Assembly: GCA_017645305.1 (NCBI GenBank)
Contig: JAGCPD010000010.1
Coordinates: 1 to 64,000, forward strand
Reading direction: 5' to 3'
Origin: Bacteroidaceae bacterium
GTDB lineage: Bacteria; Bacteroidota; Bacteroidia; Bacteroidales; Bacteroidaceae
Length of the DNA: 64,000 nt
Part shown: positions 45,256 to 54,745 of the stretch, in pieces
Position numbering within the stretch: the stretch's first letter is position 1
Layout: every line of letters starts with the position of its first letter
Translations under genes and position numbers: made by a program
The notes under the pieces: generated by a model
What the model was told of the DNA's origin: nothing
The model's input: only the letters and a program-made list of their open reading frames with translations
The model's database searches: none

Positions 45256-46592
45256 AAAAGGGAGCACTCGTTCTGGTGCCGCTGGGACTAACCACGGCAA
45301 TGGGTCAGCAGAAGCCGAATATTCTTGTCATCATTGCCGATGACATGGCACGGTGCGAATTGGGCTGCTATGGCGGTCAGAACCTTGCCACGCCTAACAT
45401 CGACCGCCTTGCCGGCGAAGGGATGCTCATGACCAACAACTTCGCTTCAGTTGCCATGAGCGTGCCCATCCGTGCGTCTATGTACACAGGACTTTATCCG
45501 GCCAGAAACGGTTCCTATCGCAACCACAAAGCCACCTATCGCGGTTCAAGAAGTGTCACACACTATCTTTCCGACCTTGGCTATCGCGTGGGCAGAGCTG
45601 GAAAAGACCATCCTGTCAAGCAGCCAAAGGTCTATGCTTTCGAGAAGGTTCCCGGCTTCCCCGTCGGTTGCACCATGTCGCATCCCCCCCTGGCAACCAC
45701 CGATGGCATACGTGAATTTATAGGACGAAGCAAGAATCAGCCTTTCTGTCTCTTTGTCTGCAGCATCAACAGCCACATGCCCTGGGATGCAGGCGATGCC
45801 TCGGAGTTTGACCCCTCAAAGGTTGTCCTACCCCCCAACTGCATTGACAATCAGGCCACACGAGAGATGTTCTGTGACTACCTGGCAGAGATACGCCTTT
45901 TCGACAATGAAGTTGGGAAAGTAATGGAGGTGCTGAAGGAGAGTGGCAAGGCAGACAATACGTTAGTCATCCTGCTGAGTGAACAAGGGCCGCGTATGCT
46001 CTTCGGCAAATGGACATGCTATCGCTATGGCCAGTCAAGCGCTTTCATTGCGCGATATCCCGGTCATATCAAGCCCGGCTCAAAGAGCGACGCCCTTGTG
46101 CAATATGAGGATATCCTTCCCACACTCATCGAGGCAGCAGGGGGTGAACGTATCGATACCTTGGACGGTGTTTCGCAACTGCCAGTTCTCTTTGGAAAGA
46201 AGCAAGAAATACGTCGATGGGCCTATGGTATGCACAACAATCATCCGGAAGGACCAACCTACCCCATTCGCAGCATACAGGACAAACGTTTTAAGCTTAT
46301 CGTCAATCTAACACCGGAAGTGCCCTATACCAATAATAGAATGATGAAGGACAAAGACCGCATGTGGACTTCCTGGCTTGAATCAATCAAGACGGACGAA
46401 CATGCCCACTGGCTTATGGATAAATACCTCAACCGTCCAAGACTTGAATTCTATGACTTGGAAAAAGATCCTTGGGAACTCAACAATCTGGCTTCTCAAA
46501 CTAAGTATGCCAAACGCATCCGTACCATGCAAAAGGAGTTGGAACATTGGATGGAGGAGCAAGGAGACAAAGGCATTGAAATGGATTTATAA
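45252..46592 (+). CDS. Sulfatase 4 of the operon, atypical S-V-P-I-R site (446 aa)
   Basis: The start overlaps the previous stop (ATGA). It has a short signal peptide (MKKGALVLVPLGLTTAMGQQ). Motifs are IIADDMARCELGCYGGQ, site S70-V-P-I-R74 followed by ASMYTGLYPARNGSY, GRAGKDHPVKQP in the place of the usual GKWH, and LLSEQGPRMLFGKW in the place of DNG. The GKDH and SEQGP forms recall the heparan N-sulfatase (sulfamidase) type. The Val in the formylglycine motif is unusual, though the C/S-x-P-x-R rule is kept. It is about 65% identical by eye to the N-terminal half of the next gene, so the two arose by tandem duplication. Substrate unknown. Confidence 0.9.
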   Translation: MKKGALVLVPLGLTTAMGQQKPNILVIIADDMARCELGCYGGQNLATPNIDRLAGEGMLMTNNFASVAMSVPIRASMYTGLYPARNGSYRNHKATYRGSRSVTHYLSDLGYRVGRAGKDHPVKQPKVYAFEKVPGFPVGCTMSHPPLATTDGIREFIGRSKNQPFCLFVCSINSHMPWDAGDASEFDPSKVVLPPNCIDNQATREMFCDYLAEIRLFDNEVGKVMEVLKESGKADNTLVILLSEQGPRMLFGKWTCYRYGQSSAFIARYPGHIKPGSKSDALVQYEDILPTLIEAAGGERIDTLDGVSQLPVLFGKKQEIRRWAYGMHNNHPEGPTYPIRSIQDKRFKLIVNLTPEVPYTNNRMMKDKDRMWTSWLESIKTDEHAHWLMDKYLNRPRLEFYDLEKDPWELNNLASQTKYAKRIRTMQKELEHWMEEQGDKGIEMDL

Positions 46593-46613
46593 ACAACACT
46601 AAACAGGAAGGAT

Positions 46614-49136
46614 ATGATGAAGAACAATCGTTTGATGTTGACAATGGCGACCGCAGTTCCCACATTGGCAGGAATGGCCCAGCAGAAGCCGAACATCCTT
46701 GTCATCATTGCAGATGACATGGCACGGTGCGAACTGGGCTGCTATGGCGGACAGAACCTTGCTACGCCTAACATCGACCAAGTGGCAAGCGAAGGAATGC
46801 GTATGACCAATAACTTCGCTTCAGTTGCCATGAGCGTGCCCATCCGTGCGTCTATGTACACTGGCCTTTACCCAGCTCATCACGGTTCTTATTTGAACCA
46901 TAAAGCCACCTATTCCAAAGTGAAGAGCGTTACACACTATCTTTCCGACCTTGGCTATCGTGTGGGCAGAGCGGGAAAAGACCATCCCATAAACCAGCCA
47001 AAAGTCTATGGCTTCGAAAAGATTCCTGGCTTTGTCGTTGGCTGCACAGTCTCTCATCCTGCGAAATCTACACCTGATGGTATATTGGAATTTATGAAGC
47101 GTGACAACAGGCAGCCTTTCTGCCTTTTCGTCTGCAGCATCAACAGCCACATGCCTTGGGATGCAGGCGATGCCTCGGAGTTTACTCCATCGAAGGTGAA
47201 GCTGCCCCCGAATTGCGTAGATAATGCAAAGACACGCAGCGACTTCTGCAATTATCTGGCAGAGATTCGACTCTTCGATGACGAGGTCGGAATGGTGATG
47301 TCTGCCCTCAAGGAAGCCGGAGCCGACGAGAATACTCTTGTAATAGTCCTGAGCGAACAAGGTCCGCAGATGCCTTTCGGCAAGTGGACGTGCTATCGTT
47401 ATGGCCAGTCGAGCGCCATGATTGTCCGTTATCCAAGGAAAGTTCAGGCAGGAAGCGTGAGTGACGCTTTAGTGCAGTATGAAGACATCCTGCCCACACT
47501 CATCGAAGTTGCAGGCGGTGAACCTGTGGAAGGTCTTGATGGTATCAGCCAGCTCGATGTTTTCTTGGGCAGACAAACAGACAAACGCCAATGGGTTTAC
47601 GGCATGCACAACAATAACCCGGAAGGTCCGTCGTACCCCATTCGCAGCATACAGGACAAACGCTACAAGCTTATCGAGAATCTCTCTCCTGACAGTTCCT
47701 ACTATGAGAAGCACATGATGGCGCAAGGCAACAACATGTGGCAGTCGTGGGTGCAAACGGCACAGACAAACGACTATGCCGACTGGCTTGTCAACAGATT
47801 TGTGAAGCGTCCCGCCATAGAGTTTTACGACCACGAAACCGACCCTTGGGAACTCAACAATCTGGCAGATGCACCTGAACACAAAGAGCGAATAGCAATG
47901 ATGTACCAGGAACTACACCGTTGGATGAACGAGCAGGGCGACAGAGGAGCTTTGATGGATACTAAGAATCCCGAAGATCCATCGCTGAAAATCCCGAAGC
48001 CAGTTAGCACTTACGAAGAGCTGAATGCCATTCGCGAGGACTTAACACAGAACTATTACCTTGACTGCGACATAGAAATACCAGAAGGAGAGGAATGGGT
48101 ACCCATCGGTGCTTCGAGCAAAGACGATGCTGACCCAGCACGTTTTTCTGGCATACTGGACGGCAGAGGCCATACGATAAAAGGTCTTACAATTAAGAAT
48201 GCCAATGCCTTCAAAGGGCTCTTTGGAAGAATGGACCACGGGACAGTCAGGAATCTGATACTCCAGGATGTTGATATTTCAGGCAAAGCACCAACAGGAG
48301 GCATCACAGGAGCCATGATAGGAACCTGTACGATAGAGCGGGTTGCCGTAACCGGTAAGATTACCAGCGACAGCGAAGCGGGCGGAATTGCTGGTCGAGT
48401 AGCCCGTGATGGTACGCATACCGACTACAACATCATTCAAGACTGCTATGTAAACGCAGACATTCAAGCAACGAGGCTAAGCACCAATATGGATGCTCCA
48501 TCGTGTGCAGGGGGTATCGTTGGCTTCATTCATTCCAACAATGGAACCTCTGTAGCGAAGCTCTACATTGCACGCACTTATTATACCGGCAATGTTTCTA
48601 CTCTTCAGCAGAATCACAAATCCGGCTGTGCCACAGGTGTTATCGGCTTTACAGACAACAATCAGAATGTCCGCTTGCAGGATGTTTTGGTACTGGCAAA
48701 CAGCATAACAGGAGCGACTCCCAACTATTATTATTCGCGTCGCTTGCCTGCAGCACCGAATAATATCATAGAATATATGTCGAACCTCTATGTTCGGAAA
48801 GGCATATCACTCACCTACTATGCAGACCAAGGCGTGGGTGGACAGATTCCTGCAGGGACAATCCAGGAAAAGAACGATGCTGTGTTTCGAACGAAAGACT
48901 TCTACACAACCACATTGAATTGGGACTTCGACAATGTCTGGACTATAAGCGAAGGAGAATATCCAACCTTCAATCCATCCATTGCTGACAGAATAGGAAA
49001 AATGGAAAAAGATAAACGGGCCGATGGTAAATGGTATGATTTGCAAGGTCGCCAGCAGGACTCCATCAGTCAGCCTGGAATATTCATCCGAGATGGCAAG
49101 AAAGTTGCAATAAGTGAGAAGAGAAAATCATTATAA
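46614..49136 (+). CDS. Sulfatase fused to GLUG-type beta-helix (840 aa)
   Basis: The signal peptide (MMKNNRLMLTMATAVPTLAG) is followed by a sulfatase domain (about 26-455) closely related to the preceding gene. The site is S74-V-P-I-R78; GRAGKDHPINQPK and VLSEQGPQMPFGKW are also shared. After a linker with STYEELNAIREDL (about 463), a GLUG-type block (about 480-740) carries GILDGRGHTIKGLTIKN, GLFGRMDHGTVRNL and GGIAGRV. The tail WYDLQGRQQDSISQPGIFIR has no repeat insertion. The GLUG block is of the same kind as those in the giant proteins of this window. Fusion probably anchors or targets the enzyme at the cell surface. Confidence 0.92.
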   Translation: MMKNNRLMLTMATAVPTLAGMAQQKPNILVIIADDMARCELGCYGGQNLATPNIDQVASEGMRMTNNFASVAMSVPIRASMYTGLYPAHHGSYLNHKATYSKVKSVTHYLSDLGYRVGRAGKDHPINQPKVYGFEKIPGFVVGCTVSHPAKSTPDGILEFMKRDNRQPFCLFVCSINSHMPWDAGDASEFTPSKVKLPPNCVDNAKTRSDFCNYLAEIRLFDDEVGMVMSALKEAGADENTLVIVLSEQGPQMPFGKWTCYRYGQSSAMIVRYPRKVQAGSVSDALVQYEDILPTLIEVAGGEPVEGLDGISQLDVFLGRQTDKRQWVYGMHNNNPEGPSYPIRSIQDKRYKLIENLSPDSSYYEKHMMAQGNNMWQSWVQTAQTNDYADWLVNRFVKRPAIEFYDHETDPWELNNLADAPEHKERIAMMYQELHRWMNEQGDRGALMDTKNPEDPSLKIPKPVSTYEELNAIREDLTQNYYLDCDIEIPEGEEWVPIGASSKDDADPARFSGILDGRGHTIKGLTIKNANAFKGLFGRMDHGTVRNLILQDVDISGKAPTGGITGAMIGTCTIERVAVTGKITSDSEAGGIAGRVARDGTHTDYNIIQDCYVNADIQATRLSTNMDAPSCAGGIVGFIHSNNGTSVAKLYIARTYYTGNVSTLQQNHKSGCATGVIGFTDNNQNVRLQDVLVLANSITGATPNYYYSRRLPAAPNNIIEYMSNLYVRKGISLTYYADQGVGGQIPAGTIQEKNDAVFRTKDFYTTTLNWDFDNVWTISEGEYPTFNPSIADRIGKMEKDKRADGKWYDLQGRQQDSISQPGIFIRDGKKVAISEKRKSL

Positions 49137-49156
49137 ACTATCAATAACTATTCAAA

Positions 49157-52100
49157 ATGAAAAGAAATCTGTTATTTCTTGTGATGCTAATGCTAGGCAT
49201 AGCATCCACATGGGCTATTGACATTGACAAGAACAAGTACTACGCGATTTCCCCTCGCAACAATCATGAAGCCTACATGAAAGATACGGGGAAAGACATT
49301 CTTCAATGCAATGCAGGTTTGGACACCTATTCTTACTGGCGTTTCATTCCTACAGAGAATGAAAGTTGCTATTATGTGCAGAACCTTTACACCATGCGTT
49401 ACATTCAGGTAGTTGCAGAGACGAGAGAGGTGCCGGTAAACATGGGTACAGAGCCTGTGGAGTTTTTCATTATGTCCACACCAAGCGAAGGAACCGATTG
49501 CTTCGGTATGACAAGCTCCAACCACAGCAACCTCGCCTTCAACTCTGCCAACTGCTTCGCCATGAACTGGCATGAGGACAACAAGCAGGTCCAGTCCTAT
49601 ATGGCTGCAGTAGGTACCAACCATAAGAGTTTCTGGTTCTTCCGTGAGATAGAACCGCCATCGTGTCTTTTGGGTTCACATGACTTTCAACAAGGCTTCT
49701 GCACCATTTGTGGAGCCCTTGACCCTAACTATGTTGAACAAGCAGAAGACGGTTTTTACAAAATCAGTGATGGATACCAACTGGAATGGTTCTCAGGATT
49801 GGTCAATTCAGGCAAAAATGATGCTTGTGCCCGATTGATGAACGATATCGACATGTCTGGCATAGACCATACACCTATCGCAAAGAATGTTGATCTTCGT
49901 TGGCGCGGCACTTTTGACGGACAAGGACATCGGATTCTTAATCTTGTTATTAACCGTCCGACAGAAAACATTCAGGGTCTCTTCGGTTACTTACGTGGCA
50001 ATTCAGACAGCAATACGCGCGTATGTAACCTTATTATTGACAAGAGCTGCTCCTTTACGGCTTATCATCAAGTGGGAGCTATTGCAGGTTGCAGCCAAGG
50101 TAACCAGGGCCTCATCACACTTGAGAATATCGTTAACGAAGCTAACGTGACGGCAGAAGGCGGCACTGATGCTGCTGCTTTGGTTGGCGGTCAGACGGGT
50201 AATGCTCCAACATGGCGAATCCGCAACATTGTCAACACAGGTGCTATTACCAGTACTGCCGATGATGGCTATGCAGGTGTCATTGCCGGTTATTATGGCA
50301 ATAATGCACAGAATATTCAGGAGAACATCATCAACCTGGGCGTTGTGAAAGGCTTCAATGCCGACAACCAGATGGGACGCCTTTCGGGAACCAGCATCAA
50401 TCTTATTGATATCAGTGGAACAGAAGGTGCAGGACAGGGTCTTGACCACGATTTCACAGCAGAGGATGTGGCCAGCGGTCGTCTCTGCTATTTCCTCAAC
50501 GGAAATCAGTCAAATATTATCTTCTATCAGACACTTGGGCAAGACGCTTATCCCGTTCCTTTTGCCACCAGTCAGCGTGTCTATATGCAGGGCACTTTAA
50601 GTTGTGATGGAACACCAATTGGCGAAGAAGGAACCTACAGCAATTCCAATGAAGGCAGCATTGTGCCGCCTCATACATTTGTTGACGGAGACTTTTATTG
50701 TACTGTCTGCGGAGCCTTCAACGAAAACTTCGTATCGCCCGTAGATGGTATCCTGCACATGAGCACACCAATTCAGCTGCAATGGCTGGCTGAATACGTT
50801 GCTGCGGGACATGAGAATCTGGAAGTTGTCATGGATAATGACATCGATATGCATGGTGTTGACTTTGCCGGTATCGGTTCTCTGGCAACTCCTTTCCTCG
50901 GACACTTCGACGGACAGTATCACACCATTAGCAATCTTGTTATGGAAGGCGTGGACCATGACTGGTCAGGCTTTTTCAATTTCATTCGCGGCGGCTCCAC
51001 CATTGAGAACTTGCGTTTGGACGAGAACTGCTATCTGACGGGTGCCAAGGGTACTGCACTCATTGGCGGTTGCGGCATGGCAGGCAATGTGCTCCTGCGC
51101 AATCTCGGCTTCGAGGGTTACGTTGATGGTCTCACCACCTGTGCCGGTGCTGTACTGGGAGCCAACTTTCAGAGTATTGCCAAACTGACTGTCGAGAACT
51201 GTTATAGCACAGGCTCCATCTCGGGCGGTGCAGAGAGTGCAGCTCTTGTGGCTTGGCTCGGTAACAATGGTGCCATCATCAGCAACTGCTGGACAACAGC
51301 CACAGCCTCCGGCATTCAGGGCGAAGACAAATATGCTTTCCGCCACGATAATGCTATTGTCACGAATTGTTTCAGCATGTATGGTACTCAGGCACAACGC
51401 ATCGAATTTGATGAACTCGAAAGCGGTTCCCTTTGCTACCGTCTCAATGGTGACCAAAGCGTGATACGTTGGTTCCAGAACATCGACAACGGCAAGGAAG
51501 TGGATTACTTCCCGACGTTCATTCCCACACATGGTACGGTTGTTGTCAGAGCAGAAATGCTTTGCGACGGCTCTTATGACCCCGATGTGGCTGTTTACTC
51601 CAATAATGGTGAAGTGGTCATTCCACCTCATACTTTTGTAGAAGGCTTCTGTCAGGTTTGTGGACAGGAGGATGATAGTTATCCCTTCATCCGTATCTTT
51701 GCCAATGCCGACCACGATGCTACCGGAGGGTATGTCAACAATCAGAGTAATGACGGCTCCGGCCTTGCCATCAACAATAGCGTGGCTGAGCACTGGAATC
51801 AAAAGTGGTTCGACACATACCAAAACCTGACTGGCCTTGAACCGGGACTCTATAAGCTGCGTGTGCAAGGTCTGTCACGTGTGAAGGCATGGACGAACAC
51901 CGATGATGTGGCATACGAGAACGCAGAACTCAATCCCGATTATGTGCAGCTCTATCACAACAGCCAGTATTATGTTGAGACTGGCGGTCACCGTGTCGCA
52001 AACCTCTTTATGGACATTGCAAACGGCAGGCAGGAGAAGATGATTGGCACAGGAACACAAACGTATCACGAGGCTACGGGCTATTATGTGCCGAACTCTC

Positions 52101-54709
52101 TGGCAGCCTGTCACGCCTACTTCCTGAAAGGTCTGTACTGGAACGAGCCCCTGTACTTTGTTGTAGAAAATGTACAGGATACCGTAAAGGTTGGTGTAGA
52201 GAACCAGATGTACCTTACAGGAAACTGGACGGTATGGGACACCTGGCGTCTGGAGCGTGTAGAAGATGCCGATGCTGTGGAACTTATCCGTGCCCAACAG
52301 GAAAAGAACCTGCAAGAGCTTAATGAATTGAGTGCGCAGACTCAGTTGTCTGAAGCATACGAGGATGCTTCTGGTGCCATCGGAAGTGCCTCTACATTGG
52401 AAGAGGTGCTGAACCTGGCCGACCAGCTTTCACGTTTGCCAGAACAGATTCGTTTGAGTCACCTTGCTTACATCGACTACGCGAATGCCGTAAGTGCAAT
52501 CATAGCAGAAACAGAGGCTCGTGAACAGATGAGCGGCCACTATGCCGATCTGCTCTATACTTATCTGAATGATAACGAAGAAGAGGTGGAAGGCTTGCCA
52601 AACGGTACATATCAGAATATCATGGACACCAAGATGCTTTCTGCTGAAGAACTGACGGCAGAAATAGCATTCGTTCAGGAGCTGCTTAACCTGGCCGTCA
52701 AGAACAACATTACAGAGGGTTCCGACCTGACGAACCTAATCTACAATGCCGACTTCACGGAGGACGGCAGCTTCAAGGGCTGGGAGGCAAAGACAAGTCG
52801 CACCGGTACCAACTGGAACTTCACAAGCCGCACCGGTTACCTGGAGATCTATCCTGTAAGTGCCAGCAAGAGTACTGCCTTCTATGTTTATCAGGACTTG
52901 GAGGAAGGTCTTCCCGACGGTCTCTATGAACTGATTGTTCCTGCTTACCAGCGTACGGGTGACATAGGCTTGGGTGACTTCGAAGGAACAGAACTGGTGG
53001 CTTCCGACATCTTTATCAACGACTTCCACACGCCCGTATGGAACCTTTACAAGTGTATCCTTCCTTATAGCGAGGCCGTCAATGGCGTTAACTGCCGTTT
53101 TGACCCCTCGGGCGACCCCTCTGCTCCGCATAACGGAGAGAATACCGACTCACATGATATCGATACAGGTACAGGCTGGGTTCCCGAAGGTCGTTATGCC
53201 ATGAGCTTCGCCTTCTCGGCCGGTCGCTTCGTGAATCATGCATACGCCATTGTGGAAGACGGCAAACTGCGTATCGGCATCCAGAGTACAGGTACTCCTT
53301 GGTATGATGGCGGCGTAACAGCTTGGGGCAAGTTCCGCCTTATCTACCGCGGTCAGAGCGAGGAGGCGCTGCAGGGAATGATGGACAACTTTGAGGAACA
53401 CCTGCAGAACTTGCGCAATGCACAGGAATCTCAGGAGTTCTACATCAGCACGGAACACCTGAACCGTATCGCTGCCCTTATAGATGACACCAAGTCTGCC
53501 GGCAATATGGAGGAGAAGATGGAGCTGGCCAAGCAGATCAATGCTGCCTTTAATGACATCAACGGCAGCTATGCCATCTATCAGGAACTGGTTGGGCTGA
53601 TGGACTACTGCTACAACCGAGGGGATGCCACGGCCGAGACGGAGCCCGCAATGAGCGATGCCCTGTATGTCAAAGCTGAGGAGATTCTGAACCATGTTTT
53701 GGATTGCGACCTTACCGACCAGCAAGCGGAACAATATATAACGGACATTAGGGACGATGTCGCGATAGGTGGCGGCTTCTACGTACAGGGCGACTTGCTT
53801 GATGCAGAAGGCAATGTGCTGGAACATGATGCGCTCAATAAGGTATATCCACTTGAGCGTCAGGAGGACGGCACCTACACGGGTGTGTTCACGACGCAGA
53901 ACCGCGCCAATCTGGTTCATGCCGATGCAAGGGCAGGCGTCTATTTCACACGTTTCGACCAGACCTTCAAATCTAACCAGCCATACCGTCGCTTCGTAAC
54001 GCCGGAGAAGAACACGCATCCTCTCGTTGCCGGTGCAGGTCAGGACTATCAGATGGTTGGTGCAAAGATGCGTGTAACACTTAATCCGAAAGACAGTACC
54101 GTTGTCTTTAATGCTCAGGAATATGAATGGTCTGACCATGTCTTTGTCTGCGGCTCTGTTATGGATAAGAATGGGGCTGAGCACCGTTGGTACAACGACG
54201 AGACTGCTCCGTTGGTGCATGTGGGCAACGGCCTATATATGGGAACGGTACGTTTCTTCGAAGACTATGTATATCCGGGTTACGCAACCTTCCTTATCAT
54301 GGCAAGCCGTTCTACCCTTGAGGACGAGCCTAACAGCACTGTAGTGCGCCCAGGATGGCTGGAAGCAAGCTATACAGCTCCTGAAACAGACCGGATCCTG
54401 ACGCCCGGTGAAATGACGGACGACTTGGTTCGCGGCTATGGCAACAGCCACCGTTTCCGCTTCGAATGGACACACGGCACAACGCCTACAGACTACGTTG
54501 TTACCTTTAACATGAACACCCGTGAACTGGGCATCAGGATTGACGACGGAAGCGATGATGACGGCATTAAATCAATTGATAATGGACAATTGACAATTGA
54601 TAATGCTATATACGACCTTCAGGGCCGGAAAATAGCAAACGGTAAACCGTCAAATGGTAAATTGCCCAAGGGTATCTACATCATTAACGGCAAAAAAATA
54701 ATCTTCTAA
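49157..54709 (+). CDS. Giant secreted trefoil-GLUG protein of the sulfatase operon (1,850 aa)
   Basis: A signal peptide (MKRNLLFLVMLMLGIASTWA) is followed by the trefoil-like module (22-165; YWRFIPTENESCYYVQNL, MGTEPVEFFI, GTNHKSFWFF). Linker HDFQQGFCTICG (near 175), GLUG block 1 (190-450), linker PPHTFVDGDFYCTVCG (near 507), GLUG block 2 (520-795) and linker PPHTFVEGFCQVCG (near 825) come next. A binding-like module (840-1030), helices (1035-1190), a galactose-binding-like module (1193-1400) and helices (1410-1530) follow. Two beta-sandwich regions of SusE/F look (1535-1810) and the tail YDLQGRKI...KGIYIINGKK complete it. It shares linker, GLUG and helix modules with the three giants at 3579-24839, so the two loci are evolutionarily connected. 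It is probably a surface glycan-binding protein for the operon; this is inference. Confidence 0.9.
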   Translation: MKRNLLFLVMLMLGIASTWAIDIDKNKYYAISPRNNHEAYMKDTGKDILQCNAGLDTYSYWRFIPTENESCYYVQNLYTMRYIQVVAETREVPVNMGTEPVEFFIMSTPSEGTDCFGMTSSNHSNLAFNSANCFAMNWHEDNKQVQSYMAAVGTNHKSFWFFREIEPPSCLLGSHDFQQGFCTICGALDPNYVEQAEDGFYKISDGYQLEWFSGLVNSGKNDACARLMNDIDMSGIDHTPIAKNVDLRWRGTFDGQGHRILNLVINRPTENIQGLFGYLRGNSDSNTRVCNLIIDKSCSFTAYHQVGAIAGCSQGNQGLITLENIVNEANVTAEGGTDAAALVGGQTGNAPTWRIRNIVNTGAITSTADDGYAGVIAGYYGNNAQNIQENIINLGVVKGFNADNQMGRLSGTSINLIDISGTEGAGQGLDHDFTAEDVASGRLCYFLNGNQSNIIFYQTLGQDAYPVPFATSQRVYMQGTLSCDGTPIGEEGTYSNSNEGSIVPPHTFVDGDFYCTVCGAFNENFVSPVDGILHMSTPIQLQWLAEYVAAGHENLEVVMDNDIDMHGVDFAGIGSLATPFLGHFDGQYHTISNLVMEGVDHDWSGFFNFIRGGSTIENLRLDENCYLTGAKGTALIGGCGMAGNVLLRNLGFEGYVDGLTTCAGAVLGANFQSIAKLTVENCYSTGSISGGAESAALVAWLGNNGAIISNCWTTATASGIQGEDKYAFRHDNAIVTNCFSMYGTQAQRIEFDELESGSLCYRLNGDQSVIRWFQNIDNGKEVDYFPTFIPTHGTVVVRAEMLCDGSYDPDVAVYSNNGEVVIPPHTFVEGFCQVCGQEDDSYPFIRIFANADHDATGGYVNNQSNDGSGLAINNSVAEHWNQKWFDTYQNLTGLEPGLYKLRVQGLSRVKAWTNTDDVAYENAELNPDYVQLYHNSQYYVETGGHRVANLFMDIANGRQEKMIGTGTQTYHEATGYYVPNSLAACHAYFLKGLYWNEPLYFVVENVQDTVKVGVENQMYLTGNWTVWDTWRLERVEDADAVELIRAQQEKNLQELNELSAQTQLSEAYEDASGAIGSASTLEEVLNLADQLSRLPEQIRLSHLAYIDYANAVSAIIAETEAREQMSGHYADLLYTYLNDNEEEVEGLPNGTYQNIMDTKMLSAEELTAEIAFVQELLNLAVKNNITEGSDLTNLIYNADFTEDGSFKGWEAKTSRTGTNWNFTSRTGYLEIYPVSASKSTAFYVYQDLEEGLPDGLYELIVPAYQRTGDIGLGDFEGTELVASDIFINDFHTPVWNLYKCILPYSEAVNGVNCRFDPSGDPSAPHNGENTDSHDIDTGTGWVPEGRYAMSFAFSAGRFVNHAYAIVEDGKLRIGIQSTGTPWYDGGVTAWGKFRLIYRGQSEEALQGMMDNFEEHLQNLRNAQESQEFYISTEHLNRIAALIDDTKSAGNMEEKMELAKQINAAFNDINGSYAIYQELVGLMDYCYNRGDATAETEPAMSDALYVKAEEILNHVLDCDLTDQQAEQYITDIRDDVAIGGGFYVQGDLLDAEGNVLEHDALNKVYPLERQEDGTYTGVFTTQNRANLVHADARAGVYFTRFDQTFKSNQPYRRFVTPEKNTHPLVAGAGQDYQMVGAKMRVTLNPKDSTVVFNAQEYEWSDHVFVCGSVMDKNGAEHRWYNDETAPLVHVGNGLYMGTVRFFEDYVYPGYATFLIMASRSTLEDEPNSTVVRPGWLEASYTAPETDRILTPGEMTDDLVRGYGNSHRFRFEWTHGTTPTDYVVTFNMNTRELGIRIDDGSDDDGIKSIDNGQLTIDNAIYDLQGRKIANGKPSNGKLPKGIYIINGKKIIF
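54573..54605 (+). repeat. Interspersed TTGATAATTGACAATT-type repeat inside the 1,850-residue gene
   Basis: The copy lies in frame directly before YDLQGRKI and encodes SIDNGQLTIDN. It is nearly identical to 38616-38648. Confidence 0.85.
54635..54667 (+). repeat. AAACGGTAAACCGTCAAATG-type repeat inside the 1,850-residue gene
   Basis: It encodes ANGKPSNGKLPK between the YDLQGRKI and GIYIINGKK halves of the tail. Related sequence occurs twice in the next gene (57612-57643 and 57693-57722). Confidence 0.75.
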
Positions 54710-54711
54710 TT

Positions 54712-54742
54712 TTTCACTCTTCACTCTTTCATTTTTCATTCT
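54712..54742. repeat. TTTCACTCTTCACTCTTTCA repeat between operon genes
   Basis: The low-complexity pyrimidine repeat fills the 36-base gap before the sixth sulfatase. It is the same family as 31733-31798. Confidence 0.7.
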
Positions 54743-54745
54743 AAC

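Noticed and set aside
53150..54220. 356-residue minus-strand ORF inside the 1,850-residue gene
   Set aside because: It lies fully antisense to a well-supported gene with modules continuing through the region.
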